Source: Lewinellaceae bacterium
Lineage (GTDB): Bacteria; Bacteroidota; Bacteroidia; Chitinophagales; Saprospiraceae
DNA length: 5,090 nucleotides
Assembly (NCBI GenBank): GCA_016712415.1
Contig: JADJRC010000039.1
Span: 1 to 5,090 of the forward strand
Direction of reading: 5' to 3'
Part shown: positions 1 to 5,086 of the stretch, piece after piece
Position numbering within the stretch: position 1 is the stretch's first letter
Layout of the letters: the number at the start of each line of letters is the position of its first letter
Made by a program: the position numbers and the translations under genes
Notes under the pieces: generated by a model
The model's database searches: none
The model's input: only the letters and a program-made list of their open reading frames with translations
Told to the model about the DNA's origin: nothing

Positions 1-188
1 CAGCAGGGAAGGTGGGAGGGTGGATTGGTGGACTCCAGCATTCGATGCCCAGTCGCCCGAACCGAAAAATGAGTTGGCCTGACTGCGGGCACCAATGCTA
101 TCTCAGCCCAGGCCCACCCGAGGTCTGACCTCGCCATTGGACCTGTGCCTGGGTCGCCTGACACGGAGCTAGAGGTGATTTAGTGAGT
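1..188. other. GC-rich flank, no gene recognised
   Basis: This stretch lies downstream of the minus-strand stop at 189-191. It begins with a short G-rich run (1-31). It is open in several frames, but none has convincing composition, and no polyadenylation signal is visible on the minus strand. A (GCGA)3 run at about 203-215 sits just inside the neighbouring exon. Confidence 0.3.
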
Positions 189-514
189 TCAGTTGGGCCA
201 ATAGCGAGCGAGCGAGGCCGAGTCCACCTGGTCCCGCTCGAAGCGAGAGGCACGTGCAAGGAAGGCGCCCGGCTGCAGGTCGTCCGCTGCGTTGGCCTGG
301 TACAGACAGTCGACCGACTCGAGCTGGCTCTTGACCAAGCCCGCCCAGTATACACCGTTCGACTTCAGGCGCACCGTCTCACGGAACGACCCTCGCCTCA
401 GTGCATCTGGAACCCAGTTGATGAAAAGGCTCTTCAACCGCTTCGCTCCATTCTCTGTCTCATAGGGCAGATTCAACAATGCCCATGCAATGTTCTCATC
501 CGTGAAATGTGTGG
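189..514 (-). CDS. 3'-terminal exon, ADF-H/coactosin-like protein (tentative)
   Basis: This is the best-supported protein-coding block. It reads 107 codons plus TGA (stop at 189-191), beginning with two bases (CC) after a CAG-like acceptor (TTTGAAG, AG at 516-515). Across about 48 codons in the middle of the exon, third-position GC is about 81% and first-position GC about 54% on this strand; the opposite strand would have the reverse, which is unlike a gene. Visible peptide runs include THFTDENIAWALLNL, GAKRLKSLFINWV and AADDLQPGAFLARASRF. The order resembles coactosin-type ADF-H domains (a DD/DE-x-x-x-h-A-h-h strand, then KRxKhxhIxWh, then an acidic-start C-terminal helix), a fold that binds actin filaments. 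The match is from memory and has an insertion of roughly seven residues, so another family is possible. The frame has no internal ATG start that looks real and joins the 815-888 exon in phase. No AATAAA is seen in the 188 bases after the stop, so the 3' UTR probably continues out of the window. Confidence 0.5.
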
Positions 515-814
515 CTTCAAAGGTGAGTCTCGAAAGTGCTTACCAAAGTCAGAGTATTTTGAATCTGTGCTCAGGCTCGCTGCAACTTGAATTTCCGTCT
601 CATCTGCATTCAAATTAAAACTAAGGCTCGGTATTTTCCTTTGCTGAAATCTGCAATCAAGGCAGGAGCTGAGGCGGAGAGAACGGGCGATTGTTGGATT
701 TTCATTTCTAAGTTGTCTGTTCTTTTGTTTGAGACTTGTTTCTCTTTGGATTTATGTTGTAGTGGACAACGTGGGAGTACATTATCGTACCAAGCACAGG
801 CCCTTCTTTCTCAC
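515..814 (-). other. intron of the minus-strand ADF-H-like gene
   Basis: The donor is ACGGG|GTGAGA (GT at 814-813) and the acceptor is CACCTTTGAAG (AG at 516-515), giving a 300-nt intron. A CTGAC branch-like pentamer lies about 34 nt before the acceptor. The donor leaves one base of a codon and the acceptor exon starts with two, so the frames match. An alternative acceptor (TTTCGAG, exon from 528) keeps the downstream frame open but does not match this donor in phase. Confidence 0.4.
523..762 (+). other. antisense intron-like signal pair
   Basis: On the plus strand, AAAG|GTGAGT (GT at 523-524) is a near-perfect donor. A long T-rich tract ending TTTATGTTGTAG (AG at 761-762) is a good acceptor 240 nt away, with TTCTAAG as a possible branch site. 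The plus-strand open frames on either side join in phase. Composition argues that the flanking exonic sequence is coded on the minus strand, so this is either an antisense transcript intron or coincidence. Confidence 0.2.
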
Positions 815-888
815 CCCGTTCCACCAGAGTTCGAAGTGTTTTCGTTTGAAAATGGTCGTTGAGCTTGAGATCAGGGTTGCCACAGGTC
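815..888 (-). CDS. internal exon upstream of the ADF-H-like exon
   Basis: This 74-nt candidate exon has an acceptor CGACCCAG (AG at 890-889) and a strong GTGAGA donor. In the frame compatible with the next exon it encodes about 24 residues, including CGNPDLKLNDHF and KTLRTLVER. The spliced join reads LRTLVER-A-THFTDENIAW, which would place a helix directly before the predicted strand, as in ADF-H domains. A second frame (containing TTIFKRKHFELWW) is also open but ends in a phase that does not fit the downstream exon. Codon-position composition does not separate the two frames. The upstream partner exon is not identified. Confidence 0.35.
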
Positions 889-1016
889 CTGGGTCGTGGT
901 GCCACATGGTGGAGGTCATGGCGCTAGTGCACCGCTGCCCTGGAGACGTGCTGGCACGCCAACAACAGCACGCAGGGCCTCCAGTCGGACCGACTCTTCG
1001 GCAAGCAGGGGGGGAC

Positions 1017-1579
1017 CTGCCTTCCTCGGCCAACTTGGGAGGGCTTCGTCATCGTTGGGCGCAAGCTCGACTTGTCGAACTCTGCGCCGTCAACTGGATG
1101 GAGCAATGGACGGCAGGCTGGGATGGTTCATGTACCACTCAAACAGGCTAACGTCGCGATCCCGCAATACTTGCTGCACCAGTTCGGGTTGGAAGGGCAG
1201 GGCACTGTCGCGCGGTAGGGCTGGTCATTGTACACTGGGAAGGGTAGTTGAGGCCCAGAACAACAACAGAGAAACCGACGCCGTGCAGGGAGAAGCCACG
1301 GCTGGCAGGTTCTCCTTGCGGGGCGAGTTGACGGCAGCGTGAAAGTCTCGCACGCGGTGGCTAACCGGCTTGCACCCACGTCGTGTCGGTCACAGCCAGC
1401 TGCAACCCTCCCCCGACCGCAGCCGCCGCTCGACACAGGGGAGTGCTGCGGGTCTCCTGCCGAGAGGCCACCGAAAGTGTTTGTGAGTGTTGGTCCGGCG
1501 AGTTGTACGGTATTGCCAAGCCAGCAATCCTCTGCACAGGGCCTGAGCGTGTAGGGCTGGACCGAGCGATGGGGGACAC
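1017..1579 (-). pseudogene. disrupted coding region with repeated frame changes
   Basis: No family is recognised. Coding-like peptide segments follow each other along the minus strand but alternate frames: LQLAVTDTTWVQAG (ends at TAG, 1361-1363), then VRDFHAAVNSPRKENL (1374-1300), then RGFSLHGVGFSVVVLGLNYP (1300-1235), then VYNDQPYR (1235-1212), then SALPFQPELVQQVLRDRDV and SLFEWYMNHPSLPS (1209-1108), then HPVDGAEFDKSSL (1106-1017). Third-position GC in these segments is about 65-86%, similar to the 189-514 exon on the same strand. The gaps are far too short for introns. One frame change falls at a CGCGCG run (1214-1209), where removing one CG would give a continuous PYRDSALPF. Frame-shifting mutations in a dead gene or sequencing indels explain this equally well. 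The relation to the downstream exon pair is unknown. Confidence 0.35.
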
Positions 1580-1868
1580 TGGAGGTCAGCTGCTGGAGGA
1601 TATGTCGCAGGATGAGAGTGGGCGGGCGCCGACCTGGGGGCTGGCGGACCTCTTGCGTCTATTCCAGGCTCAATTTTTAGATGTAAACCAAGTTGGGGCG
1701 AGAGGGAAGAGGGCAGAAGTTCAGCTTTCGCTCGAAACGGTTCAATCGCCACCCAACCAGTATCTTGTAGACAATAAAGTAGATTCAGATTTTCCTCTTG
1801 AAACAACTGCCCCCAGCGATATTCTTTTCCATCACATAGAAAAAGCTAGATTCAGAGTGCTCTGCTAG
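1383..1868 (+). CDS. uncharacterised 161-codon open frame
   Basis: Starts at a GTG-type codon rather than a good ATG; the first internal ATG is at 1569 and the stop is TAG at 1866-1868. From that ATG the peptide is acidic and Leu/Gln-rich (MGDTGGQLLEDMSQDESG, then WGLADLLRLFQAQF), with low second-position GC (about 45%), which is coding-like. The first third overlaps the disrupted minus-strand region, where composition favours the minus strand. A minus-strand frame in the same codon register is also open from about 1660 down to 1128 without an ATG. Strand assignment is therefore unresolved and no domain is recognised. Confidence 0.2.
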   Translation: MSVTASCNPPPTAAAARHRGVLRVSCREATESVCECWSGELYGIAKPAILCTGPERVGLDRAMGDTGGQLLEDMSQDESGRAPTWGLADLLRLFQAQFLDVNQVGARGKRAEVQLSLETVQSPPNQYLVDNKVDSDFPLETTAPSDILFHHIEKARFRVLC

Positions 1869-1869
1869 T

Positions 1870-2458
1870 TGAAATGCTCGTCCTGAAAAATGAATTGCCA
1901 AACAGCACATCAGCAAGCAACAAGTGTGGCTCAACTCTCGAGTCAAGAGATTCTCATTGCCAATTGCTATGCTGGACATCAAACTATGAGCAATCAGGCT
2001 TTGCACAGACTGAGCTAGCCAACCTACAAGTCCTCGTACCGGCTCCGGGGACAGGCTTTCTGGTGGACCCGCCCAGTGACTTCATGCAGGGCTGGCGTCT
2101 TACTTTCAAGCAGTCTGAAGATCTTCTTGGTTTATTCTGAACAAACCAAGAACTACCTTTCAATAGGAAATACAAAAATACGACTGAAGCATTCTAGATG
2201 CCGAAACCTCATCGAATCAGGCTTGCATTGGAGCACACAAGATGAAAATAATCGCAACACAAGAGCCAATGAGTTGTAAGAAGGCCAATAAGCGAGAAAA
2301 ATTGTTTGCTTCTCCAGATCGAGAATCTCAAAATACAAACTCTTTGCCATCCTGGTTTGGCTCTGCTAGTGCGAGCGGGCGAAGCAGGGCACATCAACTA
2401 GACAAGATGTCTCTTCCAGATTCCAGTTGATGGACTGTACGCTCAGGCTCACACACCT
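1870..2458. other. AT-richer non-coding stretch
   Basis: No frame longer than about 90 codons and none with coding-like composition. The stretch looks like intron or intergenic DNA. It contains a 10-bp palindrome with an adjoining 10-bp inverted repeat (2117-2152). No transposase fragment, terminal repeat pair or RNA gene was seen. Confidence 0.35.
2117..2152. repeat. palindrome plus perfect 10-bp inverted repeat
   Basis: GAAGATCTTC (2117-2126) is a perfect palindrome. It overlaps TTCTTGGTTT (2124-2133), whose exact reverse complement AAACCAAGAA lies at 2143-2152 after a 9-base loop. In RNA the two pairings would be alternatives. Confidence 0.7.
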
Positions 2459-2746
2459 CTACAGCGCTGATGGCAAGGACTTTGGCGTGCTGCCTGGACG
2501 CGGTTTGCAAACAAGAGGCAGCATGCCGGTGTGTACCGTGTGGTCAGTGGCATCCTCCGCCGATTTCGGTGAGCACAAGCTGCCATCAGACTGACGGAAA
2601 CCGTTGTTGGAACTTGGCTCCTTTGTTTCCCCCACTTTCCCTTGCACATCGACCGCCACTACTGGCGCTGGCTCAACCTGGGCGAGACCCAACTCACTTG
2701 CATCGCTCGAAGCACCGTTGGTCGTTTGCACAACATACACGCCCAC
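2459..2746 (-). CDS. candidate exon or CDS fragment, function unknown
   Basis: The open frame of 95 codons ends at TAG (2459-2461). The first codon is GTG and a TGA lies two codons upstream, so this would need an acceptor or an alternative start; none fits cleanly. A good acceptor, CGTCCACAG (AG at 2762-2761), is close but its exon would cross the TGA in this frame. The peptide is hydrophilic and low in hydrophobic core residues (ASSDASELGLAQVEPAPVV, then KEPSSNNGFRQSDGSL), as in a disordered linker or tail. Codon-position GC (about 61, 53, 59%) is only weakly coding-like. A GTGAGT (2697-2692) inside the block could be a donor for a different 63-nt exon (2698-2760). Confidence 0.25.
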   Translation of the reverse strand: MGVYVVQTTNGASSDASELGLAQVEPAPVVAVDVQGKVGETKEPSSNNGFRQSDGSLCSPKSAEDATDHTVHTGMLPLVCKPRPGSTPKSLPSAL

Positions 2747-2788
2747 CCGTCACCCACACCTGTGGACGAGGATTTGAGGAATTGACAG

Positions 2789-3220
2789 TCAGCATTTCTG
2801 AAACCCCGAAAGGTCTACTGGGCTGCATAATCCGTTGTTGCATACCCCTGACTGCTTCCTTAAAGTGGCCGAAAACTTGCGCCCTGGAGTCTGCTTCTCT
2901 GGCGCCCAAGTTTTCACCGGTCTATCCACTCCTACCTTCCGTTTTCCTGCGGGTTTGCGCTTTGGCTTGCCTTTCTGCCCTTGCCTCTCTCCGCCCTTGC
3001 CTCTACGCCCTTGCCTCCTCTCCGCCCTTGCCTCTCTGCCTGGCCTTGCCCTTCCTAGCGAGAATACCTTTAGTCGGCTGGTTGGGTGCGGTGCCTCTCC
3101 CTCCGCCGTGAGCAGAACGGTCGTTATAGGACCTTGACGACTGGATTCTTGAAAGAATTTTAAATTTGCATCTGTTAGGCCAAAGTTAGGGACAGCAGCA
3201 CAGGACGACAGAGTGAGCAT
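2789..3220 (-). CDS. candidate 143-residue basic protein
   Basis: ATG at 3220-3218 to TGA at 2791-2789. The frame is also open upstream to about 3325. The first 60 residues are of mixed composition (MLTLSSCAAVPNFGLTDANL). The middle is strongly basic and repetitive, containing RRGKGGERQGQKGKPKRKP and AGKRKVGVDRP, a pattern like nuclear localisation or nucleic-acid-binding tails. The basic part is encoded by the antisense of the CT-rich minisatellite (2977-3035), so its openness may come from repeat composition rather than selection. No domain is recognised. A longer plus-strand frame over the same bases (2470-3111) looks less natural, being rich in Cys, Pro, Leu and His. Confidence 0.25.
   Translation of the reverse strand: MLTLSSCAAVPNFGLTDANLKFFQESSRQGPITTVLLTAEGEAPHPTSRLKVFSLGRARPGREARAERRQGRRGKGGERQGQKGKPKRKPAGKRKVGVDRPVKTWAPEKQTPGRKFSATLRKQSGVCNNGLCSPVDLSGFQKC
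2977..3035. repeat. CT-rich minisatellite, four units of GCCCTTGCCTCY
   Basis: Imperfect tandem copies of GCCCTTGCCTCT start at 2977, 2993, 3007 and 3024 with 14-17 nt spacing, the spacers being short CT runs. Degenerate relatives extend to about 2964 and 3055. Frame changes between units indicate no constraint on a protein reading through them. Confidence 0.8.
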
Positions 3221-3322
3221 GCGGGCGGGCGGCAAGGGAGCAAGTGGAGGAGGAGAAGTGGAGTAAAGAAAGTAGTGCTGTGGAGGGCTCAGGGCTGAGA
3301 GTGGCAGAGAGGCAGTGTCTGA
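3138..3322. other. purine-rich (plus) / pyrimidine-rich (minus) tract
   Basis: From about 3221 to 3316 the plus strand is almost entirely A/G. On the minus strand the long pyrimidine run followed by CTTTGGCCTAACAG (AG at 3175-3174) could act as a splice acceptor. This is a possible signal only, and it competes with the open frame 2789-3220. Confidence 0.2.
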
Positions 3323-3718
3323 CACAACTTCAACAGAGCTGAACGAGCCTGCTTGTACCTTCGCCCGGCTCGATCATCCGCTCTTGCGGTTGCGGACAAA
3401 GTGTGGACCTTACCGGAGATGTTGGTGGCTGAGAAAAGCAGCGCTAGTGCCGGCCAGCGAGGCGTGGTCGAGGCCAGCCAAGTCAATGACCAGGGTACTG
3501 CCAGCAATGCTGGTGGTCTAGTGACTCAGGATTGCGCCGGCCAAGCTTGGCTGGACCAAGCGCCAGCAATCGACTCGCACCAAAAAAAAAAAGACGAAAG
3601 AACTCCCCCTGCCCCCAATCAATCGCAACCTCGCCTCAACCTTCCCGATAAACTGGAACATTCCCCAAGAAAAAAAAAACAAACAAGGACCAAAAGGACA
3701 AAAAAAGAAGTGGAGTGA
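3323..3718 (+). CDS. uncharacterised open frame with Lys-rich tail
   Basis: Open from just after TGA (3320-3322) to TGA at 3716-3718; the first ATG is at 3419, which would give 99 residues. An acceptor-like TTCAACAG (AG at 3336-3337) could start an exon instead. The first part is balanced and Ala/Val/Gln-rich (VADKVWTLPEMLVAEKSS, then QRGVVEASQVNDQGTASN), with first-position GC about 70% and third about 59%. The in-register opposite frame has stops, so the plus strand is favoured. From about 3582 the frame runs through A-tracts and gives a low-complexity Lys/Pro tail, which may not be translated. The stop overlaps the 3' end of the convergent tRNA-like RNA by eight bases. Confidence 0.25.
   Translation, partial: HNFNRAERACLYLRPARSSALAVADKVWTLPEMLVAEKSSASAGQRGVVEASQVNDQGTASNAGGLVTQDCAGQAWLDQAPAIDSHQKKKDERTPPAPNQSQPRLNLPDKLEHSPRKKKQTRTKRTKKEVE
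3582..3706. repeat. A-rich tracts (A11, A10, A7)
   Basis: Runs of A at 3582-3592, 3670-3679 and 3700-3706. Read on the minus strand they are successive T-tracts just downstream of the tRNA-like RNA, giving primary and back-up Pol III stops. Confidence 0.7.
3700..3706 (-). terminator. Pol III oligo-T terminator
   Basis: Seven T residues on the minus strand, starting five bases after the discriminator A (spacer CTTC). T10 follows at 3679-3670 as a possible back-up. Confidence 0.7.
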
Positions 3719-3721
3719 GTC

Positions 3722-3732
3722 GGGATCGAACC
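3722..3732 (-). promoter_or_regulatory. Pol III box B
   Basis: GGTTCGATCCC on the minus strand matches the box B consensus GGTTCGANNCC exactly and spans the T-loop. It starts 116 nt after box A, longer than in an intronless tRNA but within the range known for intron-containing tRNA genes. Confidence 0.75.
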
Positions 3733-3787
3733 GACTACCTTTTGCTTTCGACTCAGAAGCTCTCCCGTGACACCCTCAACGATGCGG

Positions 3788-3809
3788 CTCTCTCCCTTTC
3801 GGAAGAGAG
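3788..3809 (-). other. 9-bp hairpin with GAAA tetraloop inside the RNA
   Basis: On the minus strand CTCTCTTCC (3809-3801), loop GAAA (3800-3797), then GGGAGAGAG (3796-3788). All nine positions pair, with one G-U. GAAA is a GNRA tetraloop, a stable cap and a common tertiary-contact element in structured RNAs. Confidence 0.7.
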
Positions 3810-3836
3810 TCGAGTGATCAACGAATAGCTTAATGT

Positions 3837-3848
3837 CCAAATGAGCTA
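3837..3848 (-). promoter_or_regulatory. Pol III box A
   Basis: TAGCTCATTTGG on the minus strand fits the internal box A consensus TRGYNNANNNGG. It sits at positions 8-19 of the predicted RNA, the normal tRNA register right after the acceptor strand. Confidence 0.65.
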
Positions 3849-3855
3849 TCACCCC

Positions 3856-4043
3856 AACACTCAACCCTCTTGAGTAAATTTTTAAAGCAGTTGGCGACAT
3901 TTTGCGAGATTGTCGTGGGATTCTCAAGTCTTTCCTGACAGGCGCAAAATTGGAGCTGACTGGTTATTGCGACCGGCCAACCGAGAACCAACCCAAATTA
4001 CCTTGGTTGGTGCTCGAATTCAACTTCCAGACTACAAGAATAG
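3856..4043. other. no gene recognised
   Basis: 5' flank of the tRNA-like RNA, moderately AT-rich near 3861-3900. An acceptor-like ATTCAACTTCCAG (AG at 4029-4030) lies near the following plus-strand frame, but a TAG at 4041-4043 blocks direct use. Confidence 0.3.
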
Positions 4044-4181
4044 AGAATAGAAGAGGCCGCGGTTGGAGGCTTGAGCACCGGTGGCGCGATGGGGGTGGGG
4101 TACTTCGAGGCGCCAAATGGCGGAGTCTATGCTCCGCTGGCACAAGATGCACTAATCGGCTGTAGCGAGTCCCGTTGTCAG
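4044..4181 (+). CDS. candidate exon, function unknown
   Basis: Open after TAG at 4041-4043. The peptide IEEAAVGGLSTGGAMGVGYF continues as EAPNGGVYAPLAQDALIGC and looks like a Gly/Ala-rich globular or membrane-edge segment; no family is recognised. A donor-like CAG|GTGATAG follows at 4181/4182 in phase 0. If not spliced, the frame runs on to a TAA at 4278-4280 with a less natural Pro/Ser tail. The acceptor is weak (several AATAG steps with little pyrimidine tract). The minus strand over the same bases gives a Pro/His/Arg-rich shadow. Confidence 0.25.
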
Positions 4182-4280
4182 GTGATAGCGAGGGATCAGG
4201 AGGCTGGTGCCAAAGGTCCTTGCAGCAGGGCAGCTCGGTGCCTGGGGCCAACGCCTAGTCCATCTCAGCCACAGAGATAA

Positions 4281-4785
4281 CGCCAGCACCTCAGCAAATA
4301 GCAACTTCCACAAGAAATCATCTGATAGAGGCAGTGAATGTTCGAATAAGCATTGACGAAGAGAAAATTGAAATTGGTTGCGGTGAACCCGGAGCAGTGT
4401 GAACCCAGAGCAATGGCCTTGACCATAAATAAGCCTTTGAACTTGATACCAACCTTCACAGTATGCTTGTTTGGTATTAAATTTCAAGCCATTTCTTTGA
4501 AGACCTTTGAGATTTACCAAAGGATAGCAAAGTGGACCATTTGAAAGAACTAGGTTCTTGTCTGTTTGAAACTTTCACTTGGACTAGATTCTAGGCATTG
4601 TATGAGGTTGAACCATCAACAAGAAACTCGTTGTAGGGTATTCTTTCATAACTGGTAGATTTGCATGAGCAGATGGCATTGTAAATCCAAGGCTTCAAGA
4701 CTCAATTTTTGGTCAATTTGAAGGCCAGTGGGTTGAGGGTTGTATTGAGAATCTCAAAAATCATAGCAGGCTGCTTGTTTGGGGT
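4281..4785. other. AT-rich intron-like or intergenic stretch
   Basis: Only short frames with no coding character. It contains a 16-nt tandem duplication at 4383-4414. No RNA gene, transposon protein or splice pair could be supported. Confidence 0.35.
4383..4414. repeat. 16-nt tandem duplication
   Basis: GTGAACCCGGAGCAGT (4383-4398) is directly followed by GTGAACCCAGAGCAAT (4399-4414), differing at two G/A positions. Confidence 0.8.
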
Positions 4786-4788
4786 TTG

Positions 4789-4913
4789 AATTTAAGCGGA
4801 CCCAGGGCCGATGTGCGGAGAGGCCCGCAGGCAAGCTAGACGGTTTGGGCGTTTGGGGCGGCAGTACGATTCGCCTCGCGGTCCAACTGGCAATTCAGGC
4901 GGACCCAGGCCCG
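4789..4913. repeat. pair of 22-nt direct repeats
   Basis: Copies at 4789-4810 and 4892-4913 share the exact core GCGGACCCAGG flanked by AATT and CCG, with four differing positions at most, 103 nt apart. On the minus strand they read R-A/P-W-V-R-L-N in each copy's own frame, but the 103-nt spacing puts the copies in different frames. The GC-rich patch between them contains no recognised gene. Confidence 0.65.
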
Positions 4914-4987
4914 GGACGGGACAGCGGATTACGCCCGGCTGACGGCGGGGCCAGAGAGAGCCTACCCCGCACCTAGCGGTTGGTCCA

Positions 4988-5086
4988 AAGGAGCAGAGGG
5001 GGGACAGGGGGGGGAGACAGAGGGGAGGGGGACAGGAGGGGGGGACAGAGGGGACAGAGGCGGGACAGAGGACAGAGGAGGGATCG
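4988..5086 (+). repeat. G-rich tandem array, unit about GGGGACAGAG
   Basis: Repeated G-runs of 3-8 bases separated by ACAG, AGACAG or A, almost free of pyrimidines other than the C of each ACAG. At least six runs of three or more G within short spacing satisfy the usual G-quadruplex pattern. The array reaches nearly to the window end and may continue. Confidence 0.8.

Larger units (their letters stand above)
3711..3855 (-). ncRNA. 145-nt tRNA-like Pol III RNA (intron-containing tRNA or novel ncRNA)
   Basis: Read on the minus strand, the RNA starts GGGGTGA (3855-3849), which pairs with TCACTCC (3718-3712) at all seven acceptor positions, one of them G-U. It is followed by TA and a D-like arm (GCTC, a loop carrying GG, then AAGC, with one mismatch). 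The 3' side has a perfect T-arm (GTCGG, TTCGATC, CCGAC; 3735-3719) and an A at the discriminator position (3711). A T7 stop begins five bases later. The total is about 70 nt longer than a tRNA. The extra part holds a 9-bp hairpin (3788-3809) and a perfect 7-bp complement (3807-3813 with 3748-3754). The anticodon arm cannot be assigned with confidence: one fold pairs TTCG with CGAA, another gives GTCGAAA as a loop on a mismatched stem. It could be a tRNA with a large intron, a decayed tRNA, or a tRNA-like ncRNA. Confidence 0.6.

Noticed and set aside
183..590. Plus-strand open frame of 135 codons
   Set aside because: It is the in-register antisense of the minus exon. On the plus strand first-position GC would be about 81% and third about 54%, opposite to expectation for a GC-rich gene.
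729..1151. Plus-strand open frame of 140 codons after a good acceptor
   Set aside because: It covers minus-strand segments with better coding composition. Kept only as a possible antisense transcript, not as a gene.
2470..3111. Longest open frame, 213 codons on the plus strand
   Set aside because: Rich in Cys, Pro, Leu and His, runs through the CT minisatellite and has no domain-like section; it looks like an antisense or low-complexity artefact.
3711..3782. Compact 72-nt tRNA ending at the same 3' end
   Set aside because: Spacing is tRNA-like but the acceptor pairs at only about four of seven positions and the D-stem and anticodon stem are poor. The 5' end at 3855 pairs fully and has a better box A.
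3711..3855. SINE or vault RNA
   Set aside because: There is no A-rich 3' tail in the sense direction or target-site duplication as for a SINE, and beyond box A it lacks the conserved 5' sequence of vault RNAs as I recall it. Neither is fully excluded.
3619..3927. Minus-strand open frame of 102 codons
   Set aside because: It lies across the tRNA-like RNA; its VVGSIPTHST run is the usual translation of a T-arm, so it is a shadow of an RNA gene.
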